Of a DNA stretch of 64,000 nucleotides, positions 11,604 through 25,105 are shown piece after piece. Numbering within the stretch: the first letter of the stretch is position 1; the number at the start of each line of letters is the position of its first letter. The notes beneath the pieces are model-generated. The model was given only the letters and a program-made list of their open reading frames with translations. It ran no database searches and had not been told where the DNA came from. Source of the DNA: Zarea fungicola (taxonomy: Eukaryota > Ascomycota > Sordariomycetes > Hypocreales > Cordycipitaceae); assembly GCA_900169235.1 (NCBI GenBank), contig FWCC01000010.1, positions 43,177-107,176 on the forward strand. The letters run 5' to 3'. The position numbers and the translations under genes were made by a program.

Positions 11604-13801
11604 AGTTAAGGTTGCGGTCTTGATTCCTATCTTTGTTGCCACTGTGTAGCGAGATGCTAGAAGGGAAACTGCTGGAATGGAAGAAAAGAGCAATCTTAGC
11701 TTGAAAGGTTGCCCGTGAACGTGGCTGCTTTTCCTCACGTGCACATGCCATGAAGTGCGTAGCCTGCTGCCTTGAGCTCCAAAATCAGGCAACAGGCATG
11801 CCGATTTGAAGTGCTAGATGCGGCTTCATGACTTGGGAAAAAAGGAATTATTAACCATAAGTTTATTCGGACTTTCTCTATTTTGGCTACGGCTCTCTCA
11901 GTGCTAATGTGGACTTAACAGTGAATTATTGGTCGCCCATGCAGTTATCAACAGCAAACCAGTATCCAAAATACCACCCTGTAGCACTGACACAGACCTG
12001 TAGAGTTTTCTTCTTCACCCACAGACAGGGCTTGATTTATGATAAAAAAGCCTGCATATTTTGTACCAAAGCTAACGAGCAGCATGCGATTCATCCTTTC
12101 GATAGATACTATTGATCACCCATCTCCCGTCTCGCTCAGATGCTGTATCATTAGGTGGAAATTTTACCCATCGTGCCGAGACTGATCATCTCTAAACATA
12201 GCAGTGTGTCAGTGTAAAAACTTTTAGACAAGAAAGTATTAAGTGGTACATTTAGACCTAAGAAGCCGGTCATAGGGCGTACCGGCAAAACAACCGAAAA
12301 GCTCGCGACCAGAGTTATACGCAATTGCATAAAATTTAACTCCTAAAGGCAAGGCTTGAATGTACCACAATTGGCTAGATATTGGATGTTTCTTGAAGCG
12401 GTCTTCTCTCGTATGGCTCACTGCACTGGTGTTGCTACTGAGCCCCATCAGAAACAGCCTGGCAACGTGCTTGAGGCCCTTACAAGGTATAAGTAGACGC
12501 CGTCTCAAGTCGGAGAGAACCGACGTCAAATTTCGAATTCATATGATACGGAACATTACCTACAGTCCCAGCGATGAGTAGCTTTCTGAGGGAAACTCCT
12601 TCGTGATTCCCTACCTATTGAGAAAAAATTCTTATTCGTCAGAATTGGAATACCACGAATCCGTCACCGACCCTGAGAAAGAATAAACCCAAGCACAAAA
12701 CCTGGCCGTTCAAAGTTAATTTTCTGACAATGACGGTTACAATCGATGCAATGAAGAAAAAACAAACTCCAGCTGAAACTGTAGACTGGATATGAATATA
12801 GTACATCGTCTATTGTGCTTGTGGGGGGTTTGCGGGTTCTCCTTGTCGGTACCATTGTTTGCGGTGCTTAGCTTTCTGTTGAGAACTGCCTTCATTTCAG
12901 GAATAGAGAAGTAATCACGTATTTTCTTCATAGGCCAAGTGCCCGTTATGAGACTGCTTTCACTGGAGAAGCTCACCGTATGTGTTGCTGAGAAACAAGA
13001 CGCCGGCGCTGCCTGGGAATGGTCTTGAAATATTGAGCAATATTTACAGATCGATATTTCTCCCAATATGGACTTTGCAAAACATGCCCCAGCACGAAAA
13101 GTGAAACGGGAAAGCCCATTTCGTTGGGGACACATCCCCAGTTCCGCGTACGTTGGGGTTGTCGAAGAGAGACTGTAGAAGGCCTATCTGGACAGTCTCT
13201 GCACACGGAGACGATTCATGCTCCGTGTAAATGACGTCAATCCCAGACAATGAAGTAGTGGTTGAGTGCTCATTTTCTGCGTAAACTATCCAGAGTCTGT
13301 GCCTGTGCGACAGTGTCGCAACTGATTAAAACAGCTATTACCCGCTCGTAACTTTCCCATACAAAGAGGCCATTCGTCACCATTATCGATGAGGTCGCCA
13401 GCAAGGGCACTCGATATGAGAAACCGCGTCTTGCTGCGATCACGAGTCAGCGATGCCCGAAGCAGCACAGGTTGATAGCTTTCGATCCATAGCACCCAGC
13501 ACTCAATGCTAATTTCTAGCGAAGTAACAACTTTCTGTAATTCTATTAGAATAAGACCAGATAAGAAAGATAGGTGCTGGAAGTTGATCGAATAAGTATT
13601 CATTTGGGATTTTTTTCGATGGGCTGCGACTGAATGTGCAGTAAACTACGGAGTAATTGCTTCGGTGTTGGCAGCATGCAAGGCGTTTCGCGGCTCCACA
13701 TTGAAAGTTAGCTGGCACTGCGCTCCAACAACCTCCAAAAGCCATCGTCAGAAAAAAAAAAGCTGCATTGGCAGCCTCCACGGTATGCATTGGGCGCAAA
13801 G
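11604..13801. other. intergenic region between Yippee and mitochondrial IleRS genes
   Basis: About 2.2 kb between divergently read genes. Several short frames exist on both strands. One minus-strand frame around 12790-12930 begins MKKIRDYFSIPEMKAVL and has a protein-like feel, but I could not extend it into a credible gene. The rest shows nothing recognisable. Confidence 0.5.
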
Positions 13802-16740
13802 ATGTCCAAATCATGGAAGGCTACCTTGAAGCTCCCGCGTTCAACATTTCCGTAAGTGCTCTGGCCCCTTGTACGCAACAATCAGCTAAACTTGCCGGTG
13901 AACTCCAATACAGCGCGCGACCGAACCCGAAGCTCCAACGACAGCATCTGCTTAGCTGCTCCGATGAATTTTACAGCTGGCAGTCGTTGCGACCAACCAA
14001 AGAGGAGCCCTTCGTTCTCCACGATGGGCCCCCCTATGCAAACGGTCCGCTGCACACCGGTCACTCGATCAACAAGATCCTCAAGGACATTATATTACGC
14101 GTCCAAGTACAGAATGGCAGGCGCGTTATATATCGACCTGGCTGGGACTGTCATGGGCTGCCGATTGAGATGAAGGCACTCGGTGAGGCCGGAGCCAAGG
14201 GGCTCAGCTCTGTCGAGGTGCGCAAGCGGGCACGTAAGCTGGCGACCAAGACAGTGACGGAGCAGATGAAGGGCTTTCGGTCCTTTGCCGTCATGTCGGA
14301 GTGGGACAACAAGTGGACGACAATGGACCGCGCGTTTGAGATTCGGCAGCTGCGCGTCTTCCAAAAGATGGTGCGCCACGGGCTCATCTACAGAAAGAAC
14401 AAACCAGTCTACTGGTCGCCTTCATCCGGCACAGCCCTTGCCGAAGCTGAACTGGAATACAGCGAAGATCATCTCTCAAATTCTGCATATATCAGGTTCC
14501 CTATTACATCCGACATCAGCGGCATACCGGAGCTTCGAAGTTTTGATGGCCCTCTCTACGCAGCCATCTGGACTACAACGCCGTGGACGCTACCGGCAAA
14601 CAAGGCGATTGGAGTTCACAATGAGCTTTTGTATGCGATTCTACGAGTAAAAGGTTACGGACTGCTCGTTGCTTCGGGCCGCATTGAAGCAATTCGTGAA
14701 TTTGTTCCCGACGCCGAGGTCGTCACCGACTCAATACCTGGCTCTAGACTAGTCGGGCTGCGTTATCGCCATAAGCTGAGGGGCCAGTCAGCACCGGAGC
14801 AACCGATAATTCACGCAGAGTTTGTATCCGCAGATTCAGGTACTGGTCTTGTTCACCTGGCCCCCGGACACGGACAAGATGATTACCAGGTCTGCTCCGA
14901 GCATGGCATAGAAGCTTTTGCGCCAATTGATAACGAAGGCCGCTTTACAGCAGAGGCATATCCAGATAAGCCCGAGGTTTTGACCTCTGCGCCTTCCATT
15001 CTGGATGGCGGGAGTTCTTCTGTACTTGAACTTGTCGGTGACGATGTTATCGCGGTGCATGAGCTGCGCCACAAGTATCCTTACGATTGGCGATCCAAGA
15101 GGCCCGTCGTAATCCGCGCCACAGCCCAGTGGTTCGCAGATGTGGGAAGCATCAAGGATGATGCGCTCAATGCACTAAAGAGTGTCAAGTTCGTGCCTGA
15201 GACGGGCCGAGTTCGACTGGAGAGCTTCGTTAAGAGCAGATCCGAATGGTGCATTTCACGGCAACGGTCGTGGGGTGTCCCAATCCCTGCTCTATATAAT
15301 AACAAGGGCGAAGCAGTCATGACACCCGAGACGATTGAGCATATCATCAATGTCATGCAGGAGCGAACGTCAGAAGCTTGGTTCTCGGACAGCCCTGAGG
15401 ACCCGGCGTGGATCCCCGCCTCGCTGCAGGGAGAATACCGCCGTAGCACAGACACGATGGATGTCTGGTTTGACAGTGGCACGAGTTGGGCGGAAATTGA
15501 GAAGCAGGTTGATGTTTATCTGGAAGGATCTGACCAGCATCGAGGGTGGTTCCAGTCTAGCCTCCTAAGTTACGTCGCAGCTCAAAGGGCTGACGGCAAG
15601 CCAGCGGGTAGCATTGTCGCACCATTTAGAACGTTGATTACCCATGGATTTACACTTGACGCCCAGGGAAAGAAAATGTCAAAGTCGCTTGGCAACACCA
15701 TCTCCCCAGAAGAAGTCATGGATGGCAGACTGCTTCCACCTGCTAAGCGCAAGGGCAAGGACACTGGGCAGCCATATGCCCTGGGACCTGATGCTTTGAG
15801 GCTGTTTGCTGGAAGCTGTGATTTTACCACTGATATTGTGGTTGGCGCTACCATGCTCCAGTCTGTGCACAATTCACTGGTTCGATATCGAACAATTCTC
15901 AAAATGCTTCTTGGCTCGCTCCATGAGACTAGTCGACAGGCTCCGTTGACAAGACTTGATCACATTGCCTTGCTACAGCTGTCAAATACAATGGAGCAGG
16001 TGTGGGCGGCATACAGCAACTTTGAGTTTCACAAAGGTCTCAGCATACTGAACAGATGGGTGTCGACGGAACTCTCCGCCTTTTATCTGGAAGCGCTCAA
16101 GGACCGACTGTACTGCGGAGATGGCGGTGGTGCAATTGAGCCTATACTAGTGGGAATGCTTAGAATGCTGGCGCCGATCACGCCTGTACTGGTGGAAGAG
16201 GCCTGGACGAGCCGACCTGATTGGATGGTCCAAGACGGCTCGATGGTGCACCCGGCCAAGCAAGTTTACGATTTACCTGTAATCGACCCGAAGCGCCTGT
16301 CATATGACACCAAAACGCTGCAAGAAGATCTATCCAAGCTCTCTGCCGTCCACGAGGCCATCAAAGGTGGTCTAGAGCCAGCACGTCTGGCCAAAGAAGT
16401 CGGCAGCTCCCTTCAGTGTTCGGTGGTCATTATTACAGAGGACGCCAACTTGCTCTCCTGCCTTGATGAATACCAAGACGAGCTTGACGCCATCTTTGTA
16501 GTTTCGTCAGTGTCTGTCAACACCAAATTGCCCGAACAGCCGGCATGGCATTACAGCAAGGCGATTGGTATTGACAATGCCAAGTTTCAGGCCGAGGTGC
16601 ATGTGCTGCCGCCGGTGCAGGCAAAGTGCTCGCGCTGCTGGCGATATCAGGCTGTTGAGGAAGAAGGGCTGTGTGGGCGATGCAAGCAGGAAGTGAAGAA
16701 GTACGAGAGCGAATTGTTAGCCTGGGGAAACGGGAGCTGA
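13802..16740 (+). CDS. ISM1: mitochondrial isoleucyl-tRNA synthetase (958 aa)
   Basis: Class Ia aminoacyl-tRNA synthetase charging mitochondrial tRNA-Ile. Two exons: 13802-13851 and 13914-16740, with a 62-nt intron (GTAAGT donor, GCTAAA branch, ATACAG acceptor). The intron lies inside a longer open frame but changes frame; the spliced ATG at 13802 gives a basic, hydroxylated, acid-free presequence (MSKSWKATLKLPRSTFP) joined to ARPNP, as expected for mitochondrial import. Catalytic signatures are HTGH (about residues 64-67, HIGH variant, after GPPYANG) and KMSKS (about 604-608). Class I landmarks such as the GWDCHGLPIE and DVWFDSG segments are present. The C-terminal zinc knuckle characteristic of IleRS has CSRC (about 922-925) and CGRC (about 937-940). 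Length matches the mitochondrial/bacterial-type family. It is a housekeeping gene and appears intact. Confidence 0.96.
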
Positions 16741-19700
16741 GTGAAATAAGCTCCCTGTGTATAGTAGCAGGTTAATCATTGTACAATTACACACGTTGCC
16801 ATTTATAGACCATGTATTTCATCATTAGAGAAGAGGGTGTCACGGATGCTAGGGCATCGTCGTCGGTGTTGGTTACAAATCCACTGCTTACCAATATACG
16901 TATCAATGCGTGCACATTATGCAACGAAGAAACTAATCTGCACCAAGGTGCAACTACTTGATAGATTTTGGTGTCTCCACGTCTTCCATGACTGATAAAG
17001 AGAACGAAATGATAATGGAAGTGTGATTGGAGAAGAATGTCACGAAAGTTGCCAGAAATATGCTATTTTGTTTGCTTGTTTGACACTTTAGTAGCTTAGA
17101 TGTAGTTGTGATATGAGTTTATTCATTGAATAACAACTCAAATCGCAACGACTCTGGAGGTTGGAGAAGCAAGAGTAATAACAGCTGATTAGTAACTTGA
17201 GTCGCGTGGCAAACTTCTCACTGTCAGACGGAGACCACTATTTATTTTAATTTATCAGGGTCCACGCACTCATGAACAGAATCCACAGGCAGGCAGGCAA
17301 GCCAAGCTTTATTTTAGCGGCTTGAGATTGTAGCTTGGCTTCTTTATTTTTAAGTGGTGGACACCACCGGCCGGACCGCCGGTGGGCATTGCTCGCACGG
17401 TGTTATGCGCCACCGAGGGCGTCTGTTTGTGGACTTTGCGTGTGCTGTGGTAGAACTAGAATTGGAGTCGGTGCCGGAAATAAGATATGATCCGTTGTGC
17501 ATTACATATCCATGTGCAGAGTGATGCGAGAAGTTGTGCGCAAGGCATGCTGGGAACTAGATTACAAAATAGGAACAAATAACATAAAAAAGTTCAAAGA
17601 CGTGGCCGTTGGAAATTGCACAATGTGGGTGGGCATGAGGGGAGGCTATTCCGGAATCGGAGAGCGACAGTCACATCTTGCAGCATCGGGGCCCCGGTGG
17701 AGATGTGAAAACGACGAGGGTCCGTTGTGGATGAGTGTATTTTACTTACAGAGTGAAGTCTGGATATCTCAAGAACAAGGAGGCTCACGAATTCGGTGAA
17801 GTTTGCGTTCGGTGGGAAAGGAGGTGTGAGATGTTTGGTTGTCTGGCTCGATAGTGCGAAGGAATGTTGCAAATGTTATCCGACAGACTGACATTCAGAT
17901 GACAAGAGAATGATTGCTATGTGCCAGAGAAGGGGTTAAAAGACTAGATAATCAAAACTGTAAAGAAAATCAAGAGTTTTGGCTTCTAGACTTGAACAAG
18001 GTTTTGCTGATGGCCGCAAATGGAAAGATTTGCCACAGCTGTACACAACGCCAAAAAAAGAAGGAAGAAAACGGCACAGACTCGACACACTGGTACATTT
18101 GTCTCTCCACAAGAGCATTTAGCAGCGGATTGCGTGTTATACAGAGTTGGGTGTCGTGTGATACAACAGCTTTCATAACGAGAGTCAGAACGAGGCACGG
18201 GGCAGCAAAATATTGAATCTACAGTGGGGATATAGTTTTGGGGAGGCAAGAATAAAAGCCCTGAGGCTACCCTATCCGCTGCGAGCACCGTTCCCAAATA
18301 GGGCAACGTCATGCATGTTACCCGCTAGCGGGACCCCGACTAGCCGGAATGATAGGGATGAAGCTGTTGTGGAAGACATTTCCGAGGACGACGACAAACC
18401 GATGACAAACAGGGGTTGTATGGTGGTATTGCGTGACTATCTAGCATGTGCAACCACTTTGTTGATGGCTATTATGCTGATATTGTCCAGCCCTCAGCTA
18501 AGCAGAAGCCCTTAGTTCATGTCTCGTTGAGGATGACAACGGCAGACCTTTTTCTTCTTTTTGTATATTACAAAAAAACAAAAACTTCTAAATTGATTCT
18601 TTCCTGATGGATATAATACTGGGGAATACTGAGCGCCTTTGATGGCGAGCTAGTCCTTGTCTGTAGTGGGAGCGGCATGGCTTGCAGTAGAGGCCGTCGA
18701 GGCAACCATGTCAGGCCCATTTCATTCCCGCCCAACATCGATCCACCAGAGCAGAGCCCCAATTTAGAGGATCCATCCCAAAGTTCCAGACCGGACCAGA
18801 CTTTGTTCCAGATGTTTGGCGATGGAGTCGTCTTATTCGGCTCAAAGCCTGTAAGTCTATTTTGGCCCTGGGGGTGGCCTGGGGAAAGGGGAGCCAGCCA
18901 TGGGGTAAGGAATCCCGTACCAGTAATGAATGACATGTAGGTGCAGTAATAAGTACTACGTATTGCGAAAGCGGAAAGGAAAGCAAGGGTGTGACTAACT
19001 ATTGAAAAATTCTACCGGTACTTGTTAGCAGTTGGAAGGAAACTGGGAATAACTTGAGACATTACTCCGGTAGCCGCGCTGCACACACAATGACAGGCTA
19101 TATCTCAATTACACCTCTTCATCTTGGTGGCTGCATATCCCGCGGTCGCCACCCGCCGAGCCTCAAGCAACACAACGCAGCAGCACCAAGAAGTGAAGAT
19201 GCTACTAGAACAAAACACTGGATCTTGAATAGCTAGCCGTGTAAATCAGCACCCAGCCGGCACTTTACCATGGAAGATGGGCGCCACTTGATGGAGACGT
19301 ATGAAATCATAAAGCATCATAGGTTGTAGCCATCAGGGCGGCCGGACATCAGCCCCTGCCACGTACGTCGAATCTTTAATCACGACATTGCCGTTTTATT
19401 TACTTTGGCAATTGGGTAGAATGTTCCGAAATGGTGGGAGGAGCAGCATGACTTGGTGCGATGGGGCGCCTTACTATAAGCACCACCAAGGTGCCGGACT
19501 AGAGCGAGGTATCGTGAACTTCAGCCTCGTACTTTTTTTTTTGGCCCCTGGGTGTTCAAAACCAGAGCGCGCGGTTCCGCTCGCCAGTCCACCTCCCTTT
19601 CCGAGAAAAAAAAAAAAAAAAAAGGCCGGACAACCGTAGGTTCCATCAAAGTTGAAAGAAGCAAGTCAACAACGAGATGCCGCTCGAAAATGCGGAAAGT

Positions 19701-20984
19701 TCATGTGCTTTTGTGTTGCAGGTTTAGGCCGTTCCTGGCCATATCGAAGTCTTAATTGCCTGATCAAGGACTTGGGGAAGCATCTTGATGCAACTGTGTG
19801 TGATTGCTATGATGGGGATGAAGTTTTTCCCCCACTTGACCTTGTCATGACTGTTCGAGGCAGTGGTGTTGTGCCGGCTCTTGGTCCAACTAAAAGAGTT
19901 TTTTCTTTTCCTTGTTAACCTGCAGCGGCTCCTTCCATCAGCGGAGAGGACCCCGCCGAGTGGCGTATTATTACTGGTACAGCGCATGTACCAGCACAGC
20001 TACAGCGAGCGAGGTGCACTGTCATGCTGCTGAAGTTAATAATTTGTAGGTAGCTGACTGGTAACTTAGTACTCAGCAACAGTGCTTACTTGAGGCGTTT
20101 TGATCTTGCCACCCCGCCAGTACTCACCCCCGATAACGCAGCAGAAGGAAGGAAAGAAAGAAAGCAAACCCTTACTGTACGGTCAGGCAGGTGCGTTGCA
20201 GTGCAGTGGCGGCCCTTTGACTTGCGCTACTCACTTGCAAGCCATCCCCAATCAAAAGGCCCTTGCCAGATGCAGGAGCTTGACCCCCTCAAGATCATTT
20301 TTCCTTTCCTGCCTCTCCATCCATCTCCGAAGCAGGGGAACAAAGAGGCTCCAGTCATGCTCTTAAGGTGGCCGTCAAGATCCGAAGCCAGGTCCTTTAT
20401 ACACACCCTAGACTTGGTCCGTTTTGCACCCCCCCCATGGCTTGCACGTTGTGTATAGTTTGACCCCAAAGGCCCTTTTTTCCCTCTCTGTCGTCCCCAG
20501 ATCAAGTGACTGTGCTTCTCGTATGAAATAAAAAAGAGCTCCTCCCCTCCCACCCTGTCCCGACATACACTTACCAGCTCGTTGCTTTCATTGTTCTGCC
20601 ATTGACCCATATTTGGGACGGTCCCAACTACAATCGAGCCCTGTTTGTTGACATCCATTTGACGGCAAGCCTCACGCCCTTCGCAGTGTTTACCAGCTTG
20701 CCAGCACATTTGTCAGCCAGAGAAGCACCTTTCCTTTTATTTTTTATTATTATTATTTTTTTATAAATAAATATATAAAAGGCACTTGTTTCACTCGGGC
20801 AACTATACGCAACCTGCTGCTGTATATATCCATCGATAGATGCGGTCATCTGTATTCTGAACGCAACCAACCCACCTCCCATTCGGCCACCCCAGTTCAA
20901 CACCATATCAGCCCTCAATCAAACAAGAGACCAAACGAGACAAAAAGTGCAAAAGGAAAAGACCAAGCCCAAAAGCAATACGCC
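16741..20984. other. intergenic region, about 4.2 kb
   Basis: No supportable gene. All frames are below 165 codons and lack motifs or paired splice sites. It holds an A run (19606-19623), C/T-rich stretches at about 20400-20560 and a TATA-like tract (AAATATATAAAAGGC near 20768-20782) roughly 210 bp before the arrestin-like start, which may serve as its promoter. Confidence 0.5.
19606..19623. repeat. poly-A homopolymer (18 nt)
   Basis: Uninterrupted A run in intergenic DNA. Confidence 0.85.
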
Positions 20985-22460
20985 ATGCCTGACGCCGCAG
21001 ACTCTACCGGCCGGGCGGCTGCTCGCTCCAAGGCGGCGGCCGCCCTTAAGCCTACCATCGATGTCATTATTGATCGCCACTTCAACTCCAAGGTCTATAC
21101 CTCTGGATCTGCCATTTCTGGCAAAGCCGTCATCAACCCCCCTCGCGACGTTGGCTTTGATCATTTTGATATTGTCTTTACTGGTATTGCCGCCACTCGC
21201 CTCGACTTTCTCCAGCAATATCCTACCCAGTCCTTCAGACCCTTCCTGAAGCTGCGCATGCCCATTTCCGAGGATGATGTTCCCGAGGACCGTATTTTCA
21301 GGGCTGGACAGACTTACACCGTCCCCTTCCACTTTGTTGTCCCCCACCAGCTCCCAATCGGCGCCTGCAAGCACCAGTGCCAGGTCGATAATGTCCTTGA
21401 TCAGCACCTTCGACTGCCGCCGACCATCGGTTTCTGGGGTGTCGACGACCAAGCTCCCGAGATGGCCCAGATCCAGTATGCTGTAAAGGCCCGAGCTGTC
21501 AAGACGGAGGAAGTTGGCTCTCCCCCAACTAAAGTCATGCAAGGCCAGCACGTCGTCAAGGTTCTCCCAGGTCGTCCCGAGGACGCCCCTCTCGAACTTA
21601 GCTTCCGCGACGAGCGCTACACCATGGCCAAGACCAAGACGATTCGCAAGAACCTCTTTTCGGCCAAGACGGGCAAGCTGACTGCCGCCGCTATCCAGCC
21701 CGCGGCCGTCATGTTCTCCGCCGATGGTCGCGACGCGTCCATGTCCTCGGCACGGATCAATCTTGAGTTTGTCCCCGATTCGGTTGATACGGCGCCCCCC
21801 AAGGTTCACTCGGTCTCAGCCAAGCTGGTATCCACGACCTTCTTTGGTGCTACCCCCATCAACTACCTGCCCAATCTAGGGCCTCGGACCGCTTACCACA
21901 GCAACCCTTGCCTCAACTACACCACGACCAACAGCGTCTTCAACACGCCCATAGACAAGACTTTATGGATGCAACAAAAGGTTGACGCTGACCGACGGGA
22001 CTCGGGCTACTCCAGCTCCCACGTGTCCCCTGATACGGAGGCCGTGGCCAAGGCCACCAAAACGTCTGCTTCGCCCATCAAGCACATTGCTAATCTCGAC
22101 ATTCCCTTCACCATCACTAACACCAACCGCAAGATGTTCTTGCCCACCTTCCACTCATGCCTCATCACTCGCAGCTATGTCCTGCAGCTGTGCCTTAGCG
22201 TTGGTGCTACCAACACCACCATGACCCTGTCAGTGCCGCTCCAGCTTGGCGTCGAGACGGTCAACGACAATCCCCAAGGTGGCGAGCTGCCCAGCTTTGA
22301 GAGCGTCATTGCCCTTGATGAGGAGGCTGAGGCGGACAGCTACCTGCGCCCCCGCATCCGTCGTGCTGCATCGGACGATGCGCCGCAGACAAACACACTT
22401 TTGCCTGGATACAACGAGCTGAGCCGTAGAACGGCCATGCCAGTTGCACCAGTCGCTTAA
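20985..22460 (+). CDS. arrestin-like protein (491 aa)
   Basis: A single-exon gene with ATG in a CGCCATGC context. Residues about 22-180 fit the fungal arrestin N-terminal domain: a beta-rich start (DVIIDRHFNSKVYTSGSAIS), a hydrophobic strand (FDHFDIVFTGI), and the LPIGACKHQC loop before the second half of the fold. A later segment (FTITNTNRKMFLPTFHSCLI) resembles the C-terminal arrestin-like half, and the protein ends with an LLPGYNEL motif common near the tails of these proteins. Arrestin-related proteins act as adaptors that link membrane cargo to ubiquitin ligases and endocytosis. No canonical PPxY motif (for Rsp5-type ligase binding) is visible, so it may work through a partner or be a divergent member. 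The central region is serine/threonine-rich and probably regulatory. Confidence 0.85.
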   Translation: MPDAADSTGRAAARSKAAAALKPTIDVIIDRHFNSKVYTSGSAISGKAVINPPRDVGFDHFDIVFTGIAATRLDFLQQYPTQSFRPFLKLRMPISEDDVPEDRIFRAGQTYTVPFHFVVPHQLPIGACKHQCQVDNVLDQHLRLPPTIGFWGVDDQAPEMAQIQYAVKARAVKTEEVGSPPTKVMQGQHVVKVLPGRPEDAPLELSFRDERYTMAKTKTIRKNLFSAKTGKLTAAAIQPAAVMFSADGRDASMSSARINLEFVPDSVDTAPPKVHSVSAKLVSTTFFGATPINYLPNLGPRTAYHSNPCLNYTTTNSVFNTPIDKTLWMQQKVDADRRDSGYSSSHVSPDTEAVAKATKTSASPIKHIANLDIPFTITNTNRKMFLPTFHSCLITRSYVLQLCLSVGATNTTMTLSVPLQLGVETVNDNPQGGELPSFESVIALDEEAEADSYLRPRIRRAASDDAPQTNTLLPGYNELSRRTAMPVAPVA

Positions 22461-22561
22461 TTTCTCCCATGATACCCACGGCTTGACATTCATTAATACT
22501 CATCGGTTTTCTTTTTTGGACTCTCTCATTGCGTTGCTTATTTTTATGCATGTTCTGCTGA

Positions 22562-22585
22562 TTTTTTTTTTTTTTTTTTTTTTTT
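22562..22585. repeat. poly-T homopolymer (24 nt)
   Basis: The longest homopolymer in the window, about 100 bp downstream of the arrestin-like stop codon. Confidence 0.9.
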
Positions 22586-23267
22586 GGCGGTCCTTTCTTG
22601 GTCTGGCAGGTGGGGTGACTTTGCTGCAATTGGGAGATGGGATACAGCGGGCTTTAGTGGTGAGTAGAGTGGTTTCAGTGGTCAGTAAAGTGGTAGTGGC
22701 CAAAATACGTAGGTAAATAGTGGACAGTTACCAGCAAAGTATGACGGTAAGTGCATCGCCCACACTAGGCCTGTTTAGGTCGAATCTCAGACTAGCTATT
22801 GTATCTTTTGTACGCAGCGCCCACACAAACGGTACATGCAGTCACATCGTCACCGCTCTTTGTAGTTTCAGTGCCTCGAGGCTTGCATGAGGGGGTTTCC
22901 AGAGGGTCCATTGCGTATCACAGGCACTTGAGGGAACAGTACAGGGCTTAGAGAGGGGCACTGCGAAATTAGGTGCAGGCTTCCCCAGCGGCCTGCATGC
23001 AGCGCAGGTCTGCGGGGCACTTCGATGACAGCAAATACCTGGGCATGGGCGAGACAGCGGCAAGCCGGTCAGTGGTGCCCGAAGCCCTGATGCCCTAATG
23101 TCCTCCACAAGATCAGTTTCAGTCGAGACGCTGCACAATTGACAAAGTGCTGTCTTGACAATTCCGACGCTCTCACCTCTATATCGTGGCAATTGAATGA
23201 CTCTTTGATGACTGAAAAAATTGACATCCCTTGGCACCCACTGACCATGCCACTCTACCCAGTTAGA

Positions 23268-23295
23268 GTCCACTGTCCACTGTCCACTGTCCACT
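23268..23295. repeat. GTCCACT minisatellite, four tandem copies
   Basis: A 7-bp unit repeated four times in perfect tandem, in intergenic DNA. Confidence 0.85.
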
Positions 23296-25105
23296 CCAGT
23301 GTCTGCAGACTGCTGTCCATCATCATTGTCCCCGCTCCACTCTAGCAGTCCCTGGATTTGGGTGGGGCCAAGCTCCGGTTTCCGATAGTTACTGCAAGTA
23401 CCCCGTCGCCGCGTCTGGCCCTGTGTGTACATGCTGCTCAATACCAGGTACCAAGAGCTGTTGGTAGCTTCAGCCTCTTCCGCCATGGCCATGCCACATA
23501 TCTCATGCATACGAGGTAGCCAGCTTATATCTGCAACTACCAGTACGAAAAAAGAGACTGTGATGGTATTCTTATTATTCCGAGTTTTTTTTATTTCCCT
23601 CATCCACATTCATCTTGCATCTCTCCTGCCCCAGCTAATCCACCAACCACTCTATAGATAACCTTGACCCCCTCCCTGCCTGCACCCTTGTTGCCTGGCC
23701 GCTTGTTGCGTCACCTGTACGGAATAATCCCAGCAAGTCATTTTAGTGTCTGCAGGCAAGAGTCATAGCTTCCAGTGCCACAGTGACACGTTGGCGCTGG
23801 ACGCTGATGAGTGACACAATATGACTGGGTTTTAAATGATGTGGCGGCTTTGCAGATGTGTCACCGCCCATGGCTGTAGTAGGGCATATCATCTCAGCCA
23901 CCAAACGCAAAGAGCCGTCATCCACCAGACTGCAGTCATTACTATGGCCTTTGACTTCTTGGAGCAATTTGTCCAGCAGGTAAAGTCAAAAGTGGGTGGT
24001 ACCTGAAGCTACTTAATTTGTATCCAAGTCGCCAGAGATGGCCCATACCAATAATGACATGATATGTCGAGAACTGCCTTTGTACGCGCCTGGGACGCCT
24101 TTTCAGCAGTATTTAAGCATTGAGCTGGAAATAGAGACAAGATAATTTCCGTGCCCTTTGACTGCCTTGCTAGTTTCGCATCCAAGACATCCCGCTAGAC
24201 AGCTCTTCATCAGCAATGAAAATCCTCGTTCCTAGTAGTCTGCAGAAGGGCTCTGTTTAATGTTATAAAACATCGTCTCAGCCATTGCGCTCCTCTAGAG
24301 ATGGTTGCAGCCAACAAGGTTATCTGGCTTGTACAAAGGCATAACATGTTGAGTTTTGTTCAGCTCTGGAGTAGTCTTATCGATAGCATTTTCACATTGG
24401 CCACAACTAGCTTCGCCCTTCCCAATTGCCTACCCGGCACTCAACCAGCAACTATTGTTGCTCCAGAAAATGGCCAAGATGGATCTTGGACGTAAAGAAA
24501 AATAAAAAGAGAAAATAAAAAGTAAAAGTCAATGGTACAATGGTGCAATGTTTTGATAAATTCATCATGCTGGCTTCAGTTTTGTGTCTGCCCCAAAACT
24601 GTGCATCATTCGGCATAAATCTGCATGTTGGCTGGTACAATCAACGTAACCATCGTGTCTTGTACCATTGTCTGTCGGACTACATATTCAAAAACATCAC
24701 ATCAACTACAATTGACCTTGAAATGCACGATGCTTTCTTCACTCCCAAGAACATATATCGTCTCGACTCCGACTTGAATTTTGACATTCCTCTCGTCCAC
24801 GCACCACGTTGACGCCACAGGTTGACGCCACAGCAGATTTAGTGCGTTGCTTGGCCAACAGCCACTAACCGCTTTAGGCACATATTCCAAGGCGATAAAC
24901 AGTCAAATTTCCATGCATTGTCAATCCTGTTGGCCGTTGAATTATGATCAAGATTACAGCGGGCTCCCCATTTAACAATACTCGCCCATTATCCAGCACA
25001 TGTAATATTATCTGATATTTTATACCTTCTCTCCAAGTTTCTTTCACAGCGTGCTCTCACGCCGTCCACAGCATAGCATCCATCTACAACTAGCCGGACG
25101 ACGCA

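Larger units (their letters stand above)
22461..25105. other. intergenic region with microsatellites
   Basis: Holds a 24-nt poly-T run (22562-22585), a GTCCACT minisatellite (23268-23295) and TATA-poor sequence up to the kinesin start. A 255-codon minus-strand frame at 22842-23609 has no domain signature and reads through the minisatellite, so I do not call it. Confidence 0.5.

Noticed and set aside
12737..13135. Minus-strand frame with MKKIRDYFS start, suggestive of a PCNA-type motif
   Set aside because: The Q of a PIP box is missing and no exons could be joined into a credible protein.
22842..23609. 255-codon minus-strand open frame
   Set aside because: It crosses the GTCCACT minisatellite, has no domain and no promoter-like start; likely chance.
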